Source: Lysinibacillus composti
Lineage (GTDB): Bacteria > Bacillota > Bacilli > Bacillales_A > Planococcaceae
Assembly: GCF_016908465.1 (NCBI RefSeq)
Contig: NZ_JAFBDY010000015.1
Location: 1-64,000, forward strand
Reading direction: 5' to 3'
DNA: 64,000 nt
This document shows positions 23,560 to 32,188 of this stretch, piece after piece. The notes below the pieces were generated by a model. It searched no databases, was not told where the DNA came from, and saw nothing but the letters and a program-made list of their open reading frames with translations. Made by a program: the position numbers and the translations under genes. The stretch's first letter is position 1. Each line of letters opens with the position of its first letter.

Positions 23560-24945
23560 CTATTTGAAATTCAAGGTCGCCACTTCATGTAAGTAATCTC
23601 CAAGAACGCGTAACCCTTTATCGAAGTTTTCTAAATGGAAGTGTTCGTTTGGTGCGTGGAAGTTTTCACTATTTAAGCCGAATCCCATTAATACAACAGG
23701 CAACTGCAATATTTCATCGAATGCAGCGACAATTGGAATTGAACCGCCACCGCGTGTGAAAGCAGTAGGGACGTTGTAAACACGTTCATATGATTTGCCT
23801 GCCGCTTGAATTAAAGGATGGTCAAATGGTGTAATCCATGGTGCCCCTTTATCGAATTCTGATACCTTCACTTCAACTCCAGCTGGCTTATGTTTCTCAA
23901 TGTGTTTACGAAGAAGAGCCACAATTTCATTTGGTTCCTGGTCTGGAACTAATCGGCAAGTAATTTTTGCGCCGGCCTCAGCTGGAAGCACTGTTTTAAT
24001 CCCTTCACCTGAAAAGCCTCCGAAGATTCCATTTACTTCTAGAGTAGGGCGAGCCCATGTTTGTTCTAAATAAGAATAGCCTTTCTCACCAAACAATTCT
24101 TTGACCCCAACTTCTTCTTTTAATGCTTCTTCATCGAAATTCAAATCACGATATGCTTTTCTTTCTTCATCTGATAATGGACGAACTTGATCATAGAAGC
24201 CTTCCACTTGGATTGTGCCGTGTTCATCATGGAAGGAGGTAACAATGTCTGCTAGGGCATGGATTGCATTTTGAACCCCACCACCGTAAAGACCTGAGTG
24301 AAGATCGCCTTTTGCTCCGCGTACATCAATCTGAACCCCAGTCAAACCTCGTAGTCCATAACATACTGCGGGCTTTCCTGGTGCATACAGGCCTGTATCC
24401 GAAATGACAATTAAATCTGCTTTAAGTTTTTCTTTATTTGCTTCAACGTAAGCTGGAAGGTTCGGACTTCCGATTTCTTCTTCACCTTCATAAATAAATT
24501 TCACGTTAACAGGAAGGGTACCTTCTGTTGCAAATAAAGCTTCAATCATTTTTAAGTGCATGAAAACTTGACCCTTATCATCTGAAGCCCCACGAGCAAA
24601 TAATTTGTTGTCGCGGATTTCAGGATTGAAAGGTTCGCTCTCCCAAAGATTTAATGGATCAACAGGTTGTACATCGTAATGCCCATAGAAAAGAATAGTT
24701 GGTTTACCTTCAGCATGAAGCCATTCTCCATACACAACTGGATGTCCGGAAGTTTGGTCTACTGTTACATTTTCAATCTTTAATTTTGTTAGCGCATCTG
24801 CTAACCAATTAGCGCCCTTTTGGATGTCTTCTTTATGCTCTGAAAGTGAGCTAATACTTGGAATGCGTAAAAACTCAAAAAGTTCATTTAAGTGTTTTTC
24901 ACGGTTATTTGAGAAGTATTGATCGAGTGCTTGTAAATGACTCAT
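23560..24945 (-). CDS. M20 family dipeptidase
   Basis: A 461-residue cytosolic metallopeptidase of the M20A/CNDP group that cleaves dipeptides. Zinc-site motifs are LFYGHYDVQP, GASDDKGQ and FIYEGEEEIGSPNL (catalytic Glu pair). The lid-domain histidine lies in KGDLHSGLYGGGVQN, and the last ligand region is NSENFHAPNEHF. Length is normal. The ATG at 24945 begins MSHLQALDQYFSNN. It is monocistronic with a strong terminator. The annotated substrate specificity cannot be refined further. Confidence 0.9.
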   Translation of the reverse strand: MSHLQALDQYFSNNREKHLNELFEFLRIPSISSLSEHKEDIQKGANWLADALTKLKIENVTVDQTSGHPVVYGEWLHAEGKPTILFYGHYDVQPVDPLNLWESEPFNPEIRDNKLFARGASDDKGQVFMHLKMIEALFATEGTLPVNVKFIYEGEEEIGSPNLPAYVEANKEKLKADLIVISDTGLYAPGKPAVCYGLRGLTGVQIDVRGAKGDLHSGLYGGGVQNAIHALADIVTSFHDEHGTIQVEGFYDQVRPLSDEERKAYRDLNFDEEALKEEVGVKELFGEKGYSYLEQTWARPTLEVNGIFGGFSGEGIKTVLPAEAGAKITCRLVPDQEPNEIVALLRKHIEKHKPAGVEVKVSEFDKGAPWITPFDHPLIQAAGKSYERVYNVPTAFTRGGGSIPIVAAFDEILQLPVVLMGFGLNSENFHAPNEHFHLENFDKGLRVLGDYLHEVATLNFK

Positions 24946-25194
24946 ACGGATCCCTCATTTCATAATTTCATTAGCAGAATCAGTATAGCACAATTTGGCA
25001 AAAGTCAGTCAATTGAGGAACAGTTGGGAGGGGCAACGAGGATTTTGATGTTTTTAAGCACTCGTTCCCTGATATTACAAAGAAAAAATCCAAATCTTAC
25101 ATGAATGTAATGAAATTGAAAGCAAAAGCGATAGAGTGTAATCTTTTTTTTTGTGAAAATGGAAACATAAGTTAGTCAGACGGAGGATTTAATT

Positions 25195-25740
25195 ATGAAT
25201 AAAAAATTAACAGACGTTTATGAGGAATTTCATCGATATATATATCATTTATGTTTAAAGCTTACACGTAACACAACTGAAGCAGAAGACTTAATGCAAG
25301 AAGTTTGGGTAAAGGTTGTGCGCAATGAAAAGCAAGTAACTCAAGTGGAACATGTCAAAGCATGGTTAACAACAATTACAATGAATACATTCCGGGACCG
25401 CTATCGTAAAAAAGTTCGTCGAAGCAAGTACATGTTGAGTCAACCTGAAACATTAGACGTACCGATTTTAGATTTGGTTCCCAATAATGAAATTTCTACA
25501 GAAGAACAAGTAGAAAAAGTGGCTGTTACAAAAATCGTACAGGAGAAAATGCAGCAGTTAGATGGCATTTACCAAAGAACTCTATGGTATTTCTATGTCG
25601 ATCAATACTCATTAGCAGAAATCTCAAACTTAATGAAAGTCTCAATTGGTACAGTAAAATCACGCTTATTCCGCGCTAAAGCACGCTTAAAGGAAATTTT
25701 ACTAGCTGACTCCTCATTATCAGAAGTTGTATTAGCGTAA
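25195..25740 (+). CDS. ECF-type RNA polymerase sigma factor
   Basis: A 181-residue sigma-70 family factor with region 2 (FHRYIYHLCLKLTRNTTEAE, DLMQEVWVKVV) and region 4 (LAEISNLMKVSIGTVKSRLF, RAKARLKEIL), the ECF two-domain layout. CGGAGG lies eight bases before the ATG. No anti-sigma gene adjoins it: the next gene is on the opposite strand and encodes a MarR protein. Regulation is therefore unclear. It ends at a strong terminator. Confidence 0.9.
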   Translation: MNKKLTDVYEEFHRYIYHLCLKLTRNTTEAEDLMQEVWVKVVRNEKQVTQVEHVKAWLTTITMNTFRDRYRKKVRRSKYMLSQPETLDVPILDLVPNNEISTEEQVEKVAVTKIVQEKMQQLDGIYQRTLWYFYVDQYSLAEISNLMKVSIGTVKSRLFRAKARLKEILLADSSLSEVVLA

Positions 25741-25755
25741 TTGAATAGAAAGAAA

Positions 25756-25793
25756 ACACATGGTGCAGGAGAGGTGCATCATGTGTTTTTTTA
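25756..25793 (+). terminator. Intrinsic terminator of the ECF sigma gene
   Basis: ACACATG.TGCA pairs with TGCA.CATGTGT (25756-25786), followed by seven Ts. Confidence 0.85.
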
Positions 25794-25999
25794 TGTTAAT
25801 AAACTGTGGATACTTATCGCTAAAAAGTTCATCTAAAGTGTATGGGAGAGGGCAAAGCTGACAAATGGGATTTCGAACGGATGAAATTCACAGCTAAACG
25901 GATGAAAAAGATGCCCGGAAGGACAAAAGGACTGCTTACACCAATCAAACAGCTACAGGAAGCATTTAATTTGTAAGGGAAGCATTTTATCCCATAAAA

Positions 26000-26030
26000 A
26001 AGAGGGAACAAAAGTGCTCCCTCATTTTGT
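26000..26030 (-). terminator. Intrinsic terminator of the marR-type gene
   Basis: On the minus strand GAGGGAGCA pairs with the CCCTC-containing arm, followed by a U-run (complement of AAAAAA at 25999-26004). It overlaps the end of the gene. Confidence 0.7.
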
Positions 26031-26453
26031 CGATCCATTTAATTTGTCAAAGATGTTATGTAAAGTTTGGATTTCTTCATTTGATAGCATACCGAACATT
26101 GATTGCGCCATTGCTGTCACTTGTGCCCGAGATTCTTCAAGAATCTTTTTACCTTCAGTGGTTATGGCAATTTGTGAGGCGCGTCGATCGGCATTATTTT
26201 GTGTCTTTTCAATGAAACCACATTTTAATAACTTGGTGGTCAAAACAGTAACTCCACCAGTTGTCACCTTTAAACGTTCAGCGATGGTAGAGGGACGTTT
26301 TGGACCCTCCTTCGCCAAAAGATCTAGTAATAAAATATGTGATTTTGAAAAGCCTAGTATATTGTGTTGATTCCATTCATTCGCCCATTTACGTTCTAAT
26401 GAAGCGACTACTTCAAAGAGAGAATTAAGGTTTTCAAGTTTTTGGTTATCCAT
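26022..26453 (-). CDS. MarR family transcriptional regulator
   Basis: A 143-residue winged-helix regulator. The recognition part reads GPKRPSTIAERLKVTTGGVT, VLTTKLLKCGFIEKTQNNADRR, the standard MarR HTH and wing with the DRR motif. ATG 26453 is preferred because GGAG lies eight bases upstream; a GTG at 26468 would leave no ribosome site. It has no evident target beside it; the Spx-like gene upstream on the same strand is 100 bases away. The ligand is unknown. Confidence 0.85.
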   Translation of the reverse strand: MDNQKLENLNSLFEVVASLERKWANEWNQHNILGFSKSHILLLDLLAKEGPKRPSTIAERLKVTTGGVTVLTTKLLKCGFIEKTQNNADRRASQIAITTEGKKILEESRAQVTAMAQSMFGMLSNEEIQTLHNIFDKLNGSTK

Positions 26454-26556
26454 TAAGGTCAGCTCCACTTACTTGCTTTGTATTGTAACATCAATGGCTG
26501 TCTTTGCGGCGATGTGAAATCACAGAAAGGGGGTAGGCCACTCTTATTTACAATGA

Positions 26557-26961
26557 CTAAACTTGGCTAGCAAGCTTTTGCATTGCGCTCAATTCATATG
26601 CACGTACTTTACGTGGAATGAAGCGGCGAATATCCATTTCGTTATAACCAACTTGAATACGTTTCTCGTCTAGTAAGATAGGGCTTCTCAACATACGTGG
26701 ATGTTGTTGGATCAAGTTGAATAAATCTTGAATGGATAATTGATCAATATCAATATCAAGATTTTTGAAATCATTTGAGTTTGTAGCGATGATTTCATCT
26801 GTCCCATCTTCTGTCATACGTAAAATATTTTTAAACTCAGCTAACGATAAAGGCTGAGATGTAATGCGTTTTTCATTATATTGAATTTCATTTTCTTTTA
26901 ACCATTTGATAGCTTTTCGTGAAGAGGAACAGCTAGATTGTGTATAAATTGTAACTGTCAT
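26557..26961 (-). CDS. Spx/ArsC family protein with CxxS in place of CxxC
   Basis: A 134-residue protein of the Spx/MgsR/ArsC fold: MTVTIYTQSSCSSSRKAIKW at the N-terminus, RMLRSPILLDEKRIQVGYNE in the middle and RRFIPRKVR near the end, as in Spx, which binds the RNA polymerase alpha C-terminal domain. Spx senses oxidants through Cys10-Cys13, but here the site is C11-S-S-S14, so that disulfide cannot form. It may be a constitutive or otherwise controlled paralogue. ATG 26961 starts the frame. The gene is monocistronic. Confidence 0.8.
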   Translation of the reverse strand: MTVTIYTQSSCSSSRKAIKWLKENEIQYNEKRITSQPLSLAEFKNILRMTEDGTDEIIATNSNDFKNLDIDIDQLSIQDLFNLIQQHPRMLRSPILLDEKRIQVGYNEMDIRRFIPRKVRAYELSAMQKLASQV

Positions 26962-27400
26962 ATAAACTCCTCGCTTTCGTTTGTTTGATAATTAGCTTAT
27001 CAATAAATTATTAACTTTATATTAATATCTTACTTGTAAGATAATGATAAGTCAATAGTTATTGGGTAAATCCTTTTTTTGTGGAACCTTATTAATATTT
27101 GTAACCTTTTCTCTAACAATATATACGTTTTGCCCAAGAAAAAGTTTCAATTATACGAAGAAAAATCTGGATTTTAAATCATTGAATTGGCACAAAACTA
27201 GAATTTCTAAATTTGATACAAATTAATCCTACTAATGATCATTTTTTTTGAAGGATTTGTGACAAGGGTGTCAGGATGAAGGATGAATGATAGAGCCTGA
27301 TTATTTTCATCTTAATGAAAGGTGGGGGAAATCTTACTTTAATTGATGAGAGGAGACTGAAAAAAGTTGCTCTACTCCAGGTAGGAATCATATCGCACAA
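26962..27400. other. Intergenic region, no gene recognised
   Basis: About 440 AT-rich bases between two minus-strand genes. The part from 27240 to 27400 is purine-rich with GATGAAGGATGAATGATAG and TTTTCATCTTAATGAAAGG, reminiscent of worn family C hairpins, but too degenerate to assign. One 60-codon frame on the minus strand here lacks a ribosome site. Confidence 0.4.
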
Positions 27401-27430
27401 AAAAATCGAGCCCCTAAACAAGGGGCTCGA
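27401..27430 (-). terminator. Intrinsic terminator of the ABC-F gene
   Basis: CGAGCCCCT (27408-27416) pairs with AGGGGCTCG (27422-27430), with seven Us on the minus strand. Confidence 0.9.
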
Positions 27431-27445
27431 GTCACCAAACTTCTC

Positions 27446-29014
27446 TTATAAATCCGTCTTTCCAGTAGTAAACCAATCCTGAACGTTCCAAACCTTTGTT
27501 ACTAAGCCTTCATAAAACTCAGGTTCGTGGGATACTAATACGATTGTTCCTTTAAACTCTTGCATCGCACGTTTCAGCTCATTTTTAGCGTCAACGTCTA
27601 AGTGGTTTGTCGGTTCGTCAAAGATTAACCAGTTTGCTGGATCCATCATTAATTTACATAGACGCACTTTTGCTTGCTCGCCCCCGGATAGGGAGTTTAA
27701 TGGACGTGTAATATGATCCGTTTTAAGACCTGCTTTTGCTAAAGCTGCTCGAACTTGAGCTTGCTCCATACTTGGAAATGCATTCCATACGTCATCGATA
27801 GGTGTAATTTTGTCTGCCTTTACTTCTTGTTCGAAGTAAGAAGGAGCTAAATAATCGCCTAAAATTACTTTTCCACCTAAAGGTTGTACCTTACCTAGCA
27901 TTGTTTTCAGTAATGTAGATTTCCCTACACCATTCATGCCGACTAGGGCAATTTTTTCCCCACGTTCAATTGTAAACGTAAGTGGCGGTAATAATGGCTT
28001 TTCTTTATCGTATCCAATGACTAAGTTATCTGCTTCAACAATGAAACGACTTGGTGTACGTGCTTCTTTAAATCCAAATTCTGGTTTAACAGCAGTTTCA
28101 GGGCGATCAATACGCTCTAAACGATCTAACTGTTTTGCACGGGATTTTGCACGACCAGTTGTAGAGTATCGCGCTTTATTTTTCGCAATGAAATCTTCTT
28201 GTTTCTTAATAAACTCTTGTTGCTTTTCATAAGCATCAATATGTTGACGTTTATTAATTTCCGCAAGCTCTAAGAATTTCTCGTAAGTCGCAGTATATCG
28301 AGTTAATTTTGAGAATTCTAATTGGAAAATGACATCTACAACTTCATTCATAAATTCTGTATCATGTGAAATCAATAAGAAGGCATGTGGGTAGTTCTTT
28401 AAATAATTTTTCAACCACGTAATATGCTCTTCATCTAAGTAGTTTGTCGGCTCATCTAGTAACAATACTTTTGGTTTTTCAAGTAATAGTTTTGCAAGCA
28501 ATACTTTCGTACGTTGTCCACCAGAAAGGGCAGCTACATCTCGTTCAAGTCCAATAGCATCTAAACCAAGTCCGCGTGCAACCTCTTCAATTTTCATATC
28601 TAAAGAATAGAAATCACCTGCATCTAATGCATCTTGTACTTCTGCCATTTGCTCAAGCAAATCCTCTAATTCTTCAGGAGTTGCTTCTGCCATTTTTCCA
28701 GTAATTTCATTTAACTCTTCTTCTTTTTTGTAAAGAGGGAGGAAGGCGTCACGTAATGCGTCACGCATTGTACGACCTGCAGTTAACACAGTATGTTGAT
28801 CTAGATAACCGTAATGTGTTCCTGGAAGCCACTCAACACGGCCAGTATCGTGAATAATTTGACCTGTAATAATCCCCATTAATGTAGATTTCCCAACACC
28901 GTTTGCACCGACGAGTCCGATATGATCTCCCTCAACAAGACGGAATGACACGTCTTTAAAAAGGGTACGGTCACCAAAAGAATGACCTAAATTGTCGACT
29001 GTTAAAATTGCCAT
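27446..29014 (-). CDS. ykpA: ABC-F family ATPase (YkpA/YbiT type)
   Basis: A 522-residue soluble protein with two ABC domains and no membrane part. Domain 1 has LVGANGVGKSTLM, AALSGGQRTKVLLAKLLL and LLLDEPTNYLD. Domain 2 has LVGMNGVGKSTLLK, SLSGGEQAKVRLCKLMM and LIFDEPTNHLD. The charged linker (KQQEFIKKQEDFIAKNKARY) is the P-site tRNA-interaction region of translation-factor ABC-F proteins. Overall it resembles YkpA of Bacillus and YbiT of E. coli rather than antibiotic-resistance types. The ATG has GGAGGATCATATATAA before it. Confidence 0.9.
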   Translation of the reverse strand: MAILTVDNLGHSFGDRTLFKDVSFRLVEGDHIGLVGANGVGKSTLMGIITGQIIHDTGRVEWLPGTHYGYLDQHTVLTAGRTMRDALRDAFLPLYKKEEELNEITGKMAEATPEELEDLLEQMAEVQDALDAGDFYSLDMKIEEVARGLGLDAIGLERDVAALSGGQRTKVLLAKLLLEKPKVLLLDEPTNYLDEEHITWLKNYLKNYPHAFLLISHDTEFMNEVVDVIFQLEFSKLTRYTATYEKFLELAEINKRQHIDAYEKQQEFIKKQEDFIAKNKARYSTTGRAKSRAKQLDRLERIDRPETAVKPEFGFKEARTPSRFIVEADNLVIGYDKEKPLLPPLTFTIERGEKIALVGMNGVGKSTLLKTMLGKVQPLGGKVILGDYLAPSYFEQEVKADKITPIDDVWNAFPSMEQAQVRAALAKAGLKTDHITRPLNSLSGGEQAKVRLCKLMMDPANWLIFDEPTNHLDVDAKNELKRAMQEFKGTIVLVSHEPEFYEGLVTKVWNVQDWFTTGKTDL

Positions 29015-29107
29015 TTATATATGATCCTCCAATAATTTAAATTAAAATGGGGTAAAATCTAGTAACATGCAAGCGTCATGAACTAAGATCACTCGTAATA
29101 ATATCCA

Positions 29108-29139
29108 TAAAAAAACTCGCGGGCTTACAACGCCGCGAG
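29108..29139 (-). terminator. Intrinsic terminator overlapping the small coiled-coil gene
   Basis: CTCGCGG (29116-29122) pairs with CCGCGAG (29133-29139), with seven Us on the minus strand. The upstream arm is part of the coding sequence. Confidence 0.85.
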
Positions 29140-29310
29140 CTGTTTATTCAGTTCTGCTAGTTGTTTTTCCATTTTTTCAAGGCGTTCAACTGCTTGTGCT
29201 ACAGAACCAGCATGACCTGTTTGTTCAAGTTTTTCCATATCACCTTGTAAATTTATGTAATCCATTTTTAGTTCTGCAATTTTTTGCTGAATCTCGGATT
29301 TACTAGTCAT
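29125..29310 (-). CDS. Small conserved coiled-coil protein
   Basis: A 61-residue protein predicted to form a helical hairpin: SKSEIQQKIAELKMDYINLQ, a Gly/His turn (QTGHAGSV) and then AVERLEKMEKQLAELNKQLA. It resembles the short SE1832-type proteins of Staphylococcus and Bacillus, which have no known function; the name is tentative. AAAGGAG precedes both a TTG (29313) and the ATG (29310). It is transcribed in the same direction as the ABC-F gene and has its own terminator. Confidence 0.7.
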   Translation of the reverse strand: MTSKSEIQQKIAELKMDYINLQGDMEKLEQTGHAGSVAQAVERLEKMEKQLAELNKQLAAL

Positions 29311-29509
29311 CAAAAGACGCTCCTTTAAACGTTAAATTCTTATTTTGCTACGAATATTGTATCATACGAAAGGAGGTTATACATTAATTTGATGAAGTTG
29401 AATATTTCAGAAATGAAAAAATGGCTAGAAACTTCGAGATAGCTTTCTATTAACTAAACTTCAATGTAGCCTGATATTATTCGCATTAATGTGACCTTTG
29501 CTTTAAAAA

Positions 29510-29953
29510 TAAAAGGAGCTTGAGCAGATGTGAAATTTTTAAAGAAAAGTCACTAATATCAAGATTTTGATAATAATTTATAGTTTGAAAAATGAGTTTC
29601 CATTCCGACCCTGTAAGTAAGTGTTAGCCACACTCCAGAAACCGCGGCCTACCACTGTAAGCCGCGCAAAGTCTCCGGAACGTTTAGAAGGACACATTCT
29701 ATGTGAGCGGTCCTTACACAAAGCCGGGGGCAAAAACGCCACGTCCTGTGGCATTGCCCCCATGACCAAGCACGCGCGCGGCCTCAAAGACAAGTCGAAA
29801 AGACATGTTTTAACATGGCTTTGCGGCTTGTGTGCTTAGACCGCTCTTTAGCAAAAACTTTATTAGAATTTCTATTAGAATTTATTAAAATGAAACGTAA
29901 AAAAACACCATTTTCCTCTTGAGAAATGGTGTTTTGGGTTTTGTCCTAACCTC
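29510..29953 (-). repeat. Family A structured repeat, copy A5 (longest, with module)
   Basis: About 444 bp in inverted orientation. The closing helix is GAGCGGTC (29705-29712) with GACCGCTC (29839-29846), and the inner hairpin is CATGTTTTAACATG (29804-29817). It carries both the ACAAG...CTTGT arm and the AGGAC module (29726-29761). A terminator-like hairpin (AACACCATTT...AAATGGTGTT) and the end TTTTGTCCTAACCTC lie at 29899-29953. The left end is degenerate. The remaining gap bases (29311-29509, 29954-30072) show no gene. Confidence 0.85.
29726..29761 (-). repeat. 36-nt AGGAC hairpin module, copy 3 (inside A5)
   Basis: On the minus strand the outer stem is GGGGGCAA with TTGCCCCC and the inner stem GCCAC with GTGGC, enclosing the loop AGGAC. 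It is preceded by the same GGTCAT as copy 1. Confidence 0.85.
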
Positions 29954-30072
29954 TTCATCTATTCTATAAATCTATTAAATATAAAGTCCAAAAAAGCCTA
30001 ATATAAACCAGCAATAACCACTTAATTCATCGAGATCCTGTCCAATCGAAGAACCTGAATTTTCTATTTAAT

Positions 30073-31122
30073 TTAGAATGACACTATGTTGTGACGCTCA
30101 TAGGCAAAGTCTAATATTAAAGATTTTAGCACATCATTGTTTTCTGTAATTTCAAGTTCAATTTGCTTACGTACCGAACGTTCACGCCTTGCCTCGTGTA
30201 GTAATAATTCCATAACCGCATTTTGGATATTGGATTGTTTCATTTTACGGCCCAAGCCTAAATTAATGAAACCATTGTGTTCCCTTGCAAAGGCATTGTT
30301 TAACTCACGTTCATTTTGAGCAGCTGTAATACATGGGATACCAACAGCCGCCACTTTGTATGGCGTGTAGTTTGCGTTACAGATGACAATATCCGCTTCA
30401 CTTAACAATTTTTCAAGGGCTTGGTCATCTTTAACAATTTTCGTATTACGTCTACTTAATACCATCATTTGTAGGTCCTCAACAGAATGACGATATTCGC
30501 GATCAATTGCAACAGATACCTTTAAAGGTATTTGCAACTGTGTTAGATGACGTAAAGTACGATATGTTAAGTTGTTTTCATCGCCATCTTCATAAGCCAC
30601 AACAATATGTGGTGGGGAAGATAATTCGTTTGAAACGCGAGCCTCCGCAATCGCTTTAAGCTTGTCCGTAACAGCAAAGGCATAACTGCCAGATAAAATA
30701 TTCTCCGCTGTTGTTTCACGGACTTCTTCAAATAATGAGATCACATTACAATCTGCTAGTAGTCCACCTTCACCAAAATCATCAAAATGAACAAGCATTT
30801 TACAATGTGGACGTAACTGTTCTACTTGTTCAACCAATGTATCTTTACCATCCTGAACAATCAAATCGGGTTGAAGTGAACGAATCTGTTTTGCTAACTC
30901 CCCAAGGTGATCGTAAAGAATTGGCGATAATTGCGCATCAGTAAAGATTTGAATGGCCTCATCAGAAGTTGTCTTTAAAAAGATATATACGTTTTCTTCG
31001 CCAAGTAGTAGTTTAGCGAGTGTTGCGACACGTTCGAGTGGATAAAATCCTCTTACAGAATCATGTTCCACAATAAAAGCGATTTTCTTCTTCGTAGTTG
31101 GTGTTTTTAATTCATTCTGCAT
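30073..31122 (-). CDS. PseG/SpsG-like glycosyltransferase-fold protein
   Basis: A 349-residue protein with two Rossmann-like halves. The N-half begins KKKIAFIVEHDSVRGFYPLE, RVATLAKLLLGEENVYIFLK and contains LQPDLIVQDGKDT and KMLVHFDDFGEGGLLADCNV, the pattern of PseG/SpsG (UDP-sugar hydrolase or spore-coat polysaccharide type). The C-half has EADIVICNANYTPYKVAAVG and PCITAAQNERELNNAFA, typical of the MurG/PseG nucleotide-sugar domain. No flagellar or spore-coat glycan genes are nearby. Family assignment is moderate and the substrate is unknown. Confidence 0.55.
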   Translation of the reverse strand: MQNELKTPTTKKKIAFIVEHDSVRGFYPLERVATLAKLLLGEENVYIFLKTTSDEAIQIFTDAQLSPILYDHLGELAKQIRSLQPDLIVQDGKDTLVEQVEQLRPHCKMLVHFDDFGEGGLLADCNVISLFEEVRETTAENILSGSYAFAVTDKLKAIAEARVSNELSSPPHIVVAYEDGDENNLTYRTLRHLTQLQIPLKVSVAIDREYRHSVEDLQMMVLSRRNTKIVKDDQALEKLLSEADIVICNANYTPYKVAAVGIPCITAAQNERELNNAFAREHNGFINLGLGRKMKQSNIQNAVMELLLHEARRERSVRKQIELEITENNDVLKSLILDFAYERHNIVSF

Positions 31123-31279
31123 ATAATCCCATCCTTTCCCAGGTCCAATACTAAAATATGGTGAAAAATTAGAAAGTATGTGTAAAAATAAACATTATTA
31201 CGTCTATGAGATAGACTTAGTTTTTGAATTGTATGCAGTCAGTTGGGAAAAAATGAAAGGTTGTGCGAAATTAGTGGAA

Positions 31280-32089
31280 ATGCGTTCAGCAATTGTGGTA
31301 GGAGCAACAGGGTTAGTCGGTTCAGCGTTAGTAAAATTGCTATGCGAAAGTGAAGAATACATAGCTGTGACAGCTATTACTCGTAGAAAACTAGACTATG
31401 AACATCCTAAGCTAATAGTGAAAATTTGCTCTTTTGATCAATTAGAAGAGGCACATATTGAATTTGCCGATGAACTATTTTGCTGTTTAGGGACAACTAT
31501 AAAAAAAGCAGGTACACGCGAGGAGTTTGAGAAGGTTGATGTTGAGTATCCACTAAGAATTGCTTCACTTGCTAAAAAAAGAGGGATTGCACATGCTATC
31601 GTGATCTCTGCGATGAGTGCCAATGAAACCTCATTATTTTACTACAATCGGGTAAAAGGAAAACTCGAAAAAGAGTTAATAGAATTGCAGTTACCTAAAC
31701 TTTCGATTGTTAGACCATCCTTATTAGTAGGAGAACGAAGTGAATTTCGCTTTGGTGAAAAAATGGGGGAAGCGCTATTAAGTGTCTTGAATCCACTTTT
31801 AATTGGACCCTTAAAAAAATATCGTTCCATCCAATCAAACCAAGTTGCTCTTGCTATGTTAGCAATTGCGCTATATGGCAAAAAATCACCGGTAACCATT
31901 TACGCATCACATGAATTAGCTAGAATACATATGCCAGAACCACAAGAAGAACAACCCGTTACCAGAGAACAACTCTTTAATTGGGATAAATTCAAAGAAG
32001 AGGATATACCACCAATTGATGAAGAGATAGTGTTTGACCAATCTAAATTACAAAATATTAAAAGGCTCCAGGATAGAAAAGAAGAATAG
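31280..32089 (+). CDS. NAD(P)-binding oxidoreductase (TIP30/atypical SDR type)
   Basis: About 269 residues with an N-terminal Rossmann motif (AIVVGATGLVGSALVKLL). An atypical SDR core follows: ELFCCLGTTIKKAGTREEFE, VDVEYPLRIASLAKKRGIAH, FYYNRVKGKLEKELIEL (YxxxK-like) and LSIVRPSLLVGERSEFRFGE. This is the pattern of HTATIP2/TIP30-like bacterial oxidoreductases with unknown substrate. The frame is open to 31178, but the Rossmann start argues for ATG 31280 or one close upstream; ribosome sites do not decide. The gene is divergent from the PseG-like gene. Confidence 0.75.
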   Translation: MRSAIVVGATGLVGSALVKLLCESEEYIAVTAITRRKLDYEHPKLIVKICSFDQLEEAHIEFADELFCCLGTTIKKAGTREEFEKVDVEYPLRIASLAKKRGIAHAIVISAMSANETSLFYYNRVKGKLEKELIELQLPKLSIVRPSLLVGERSEFRFGEKMGEALLSVLNPLLIGPLKKYRSIQSNQVALAMLAIALYGKKSPVTIYASHELARIHMPEPQEEQPVTREQLFNWDKFKEEDIPPIDEEIVFDQSKLQNIKRLQDRKEE

Positions 32090-32188
32090 GAGTTTCATCT
32101 CGTTTTTGGAATGAAAGCATGACAAACGCAAATACTAGCTTCAATACTTAGTGATATTGACGTTAGTCTTGTAAGAAGGAGATGGATT

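Noticed and set aside
25148-25194. GGAAAC...CGGA before the ECF gene considered as an autoregulated ECF promoter
   Set aside because: The possible -10 overlaps the ribosome-binding site, so it could not produce a normal transcript of this gene.
25841-25978. 45-codon frame starting ATGGGAGAGGGC
   Set aside because: No ribosome site. The region repeats AACGGATGAAA and looks like worn intergenic repeat rather than a gene.
29578-29839. Overlapping frames of about 70 codons on both strands
   Set aside because: They lie wholly inside repeat A5 and translate its stems.
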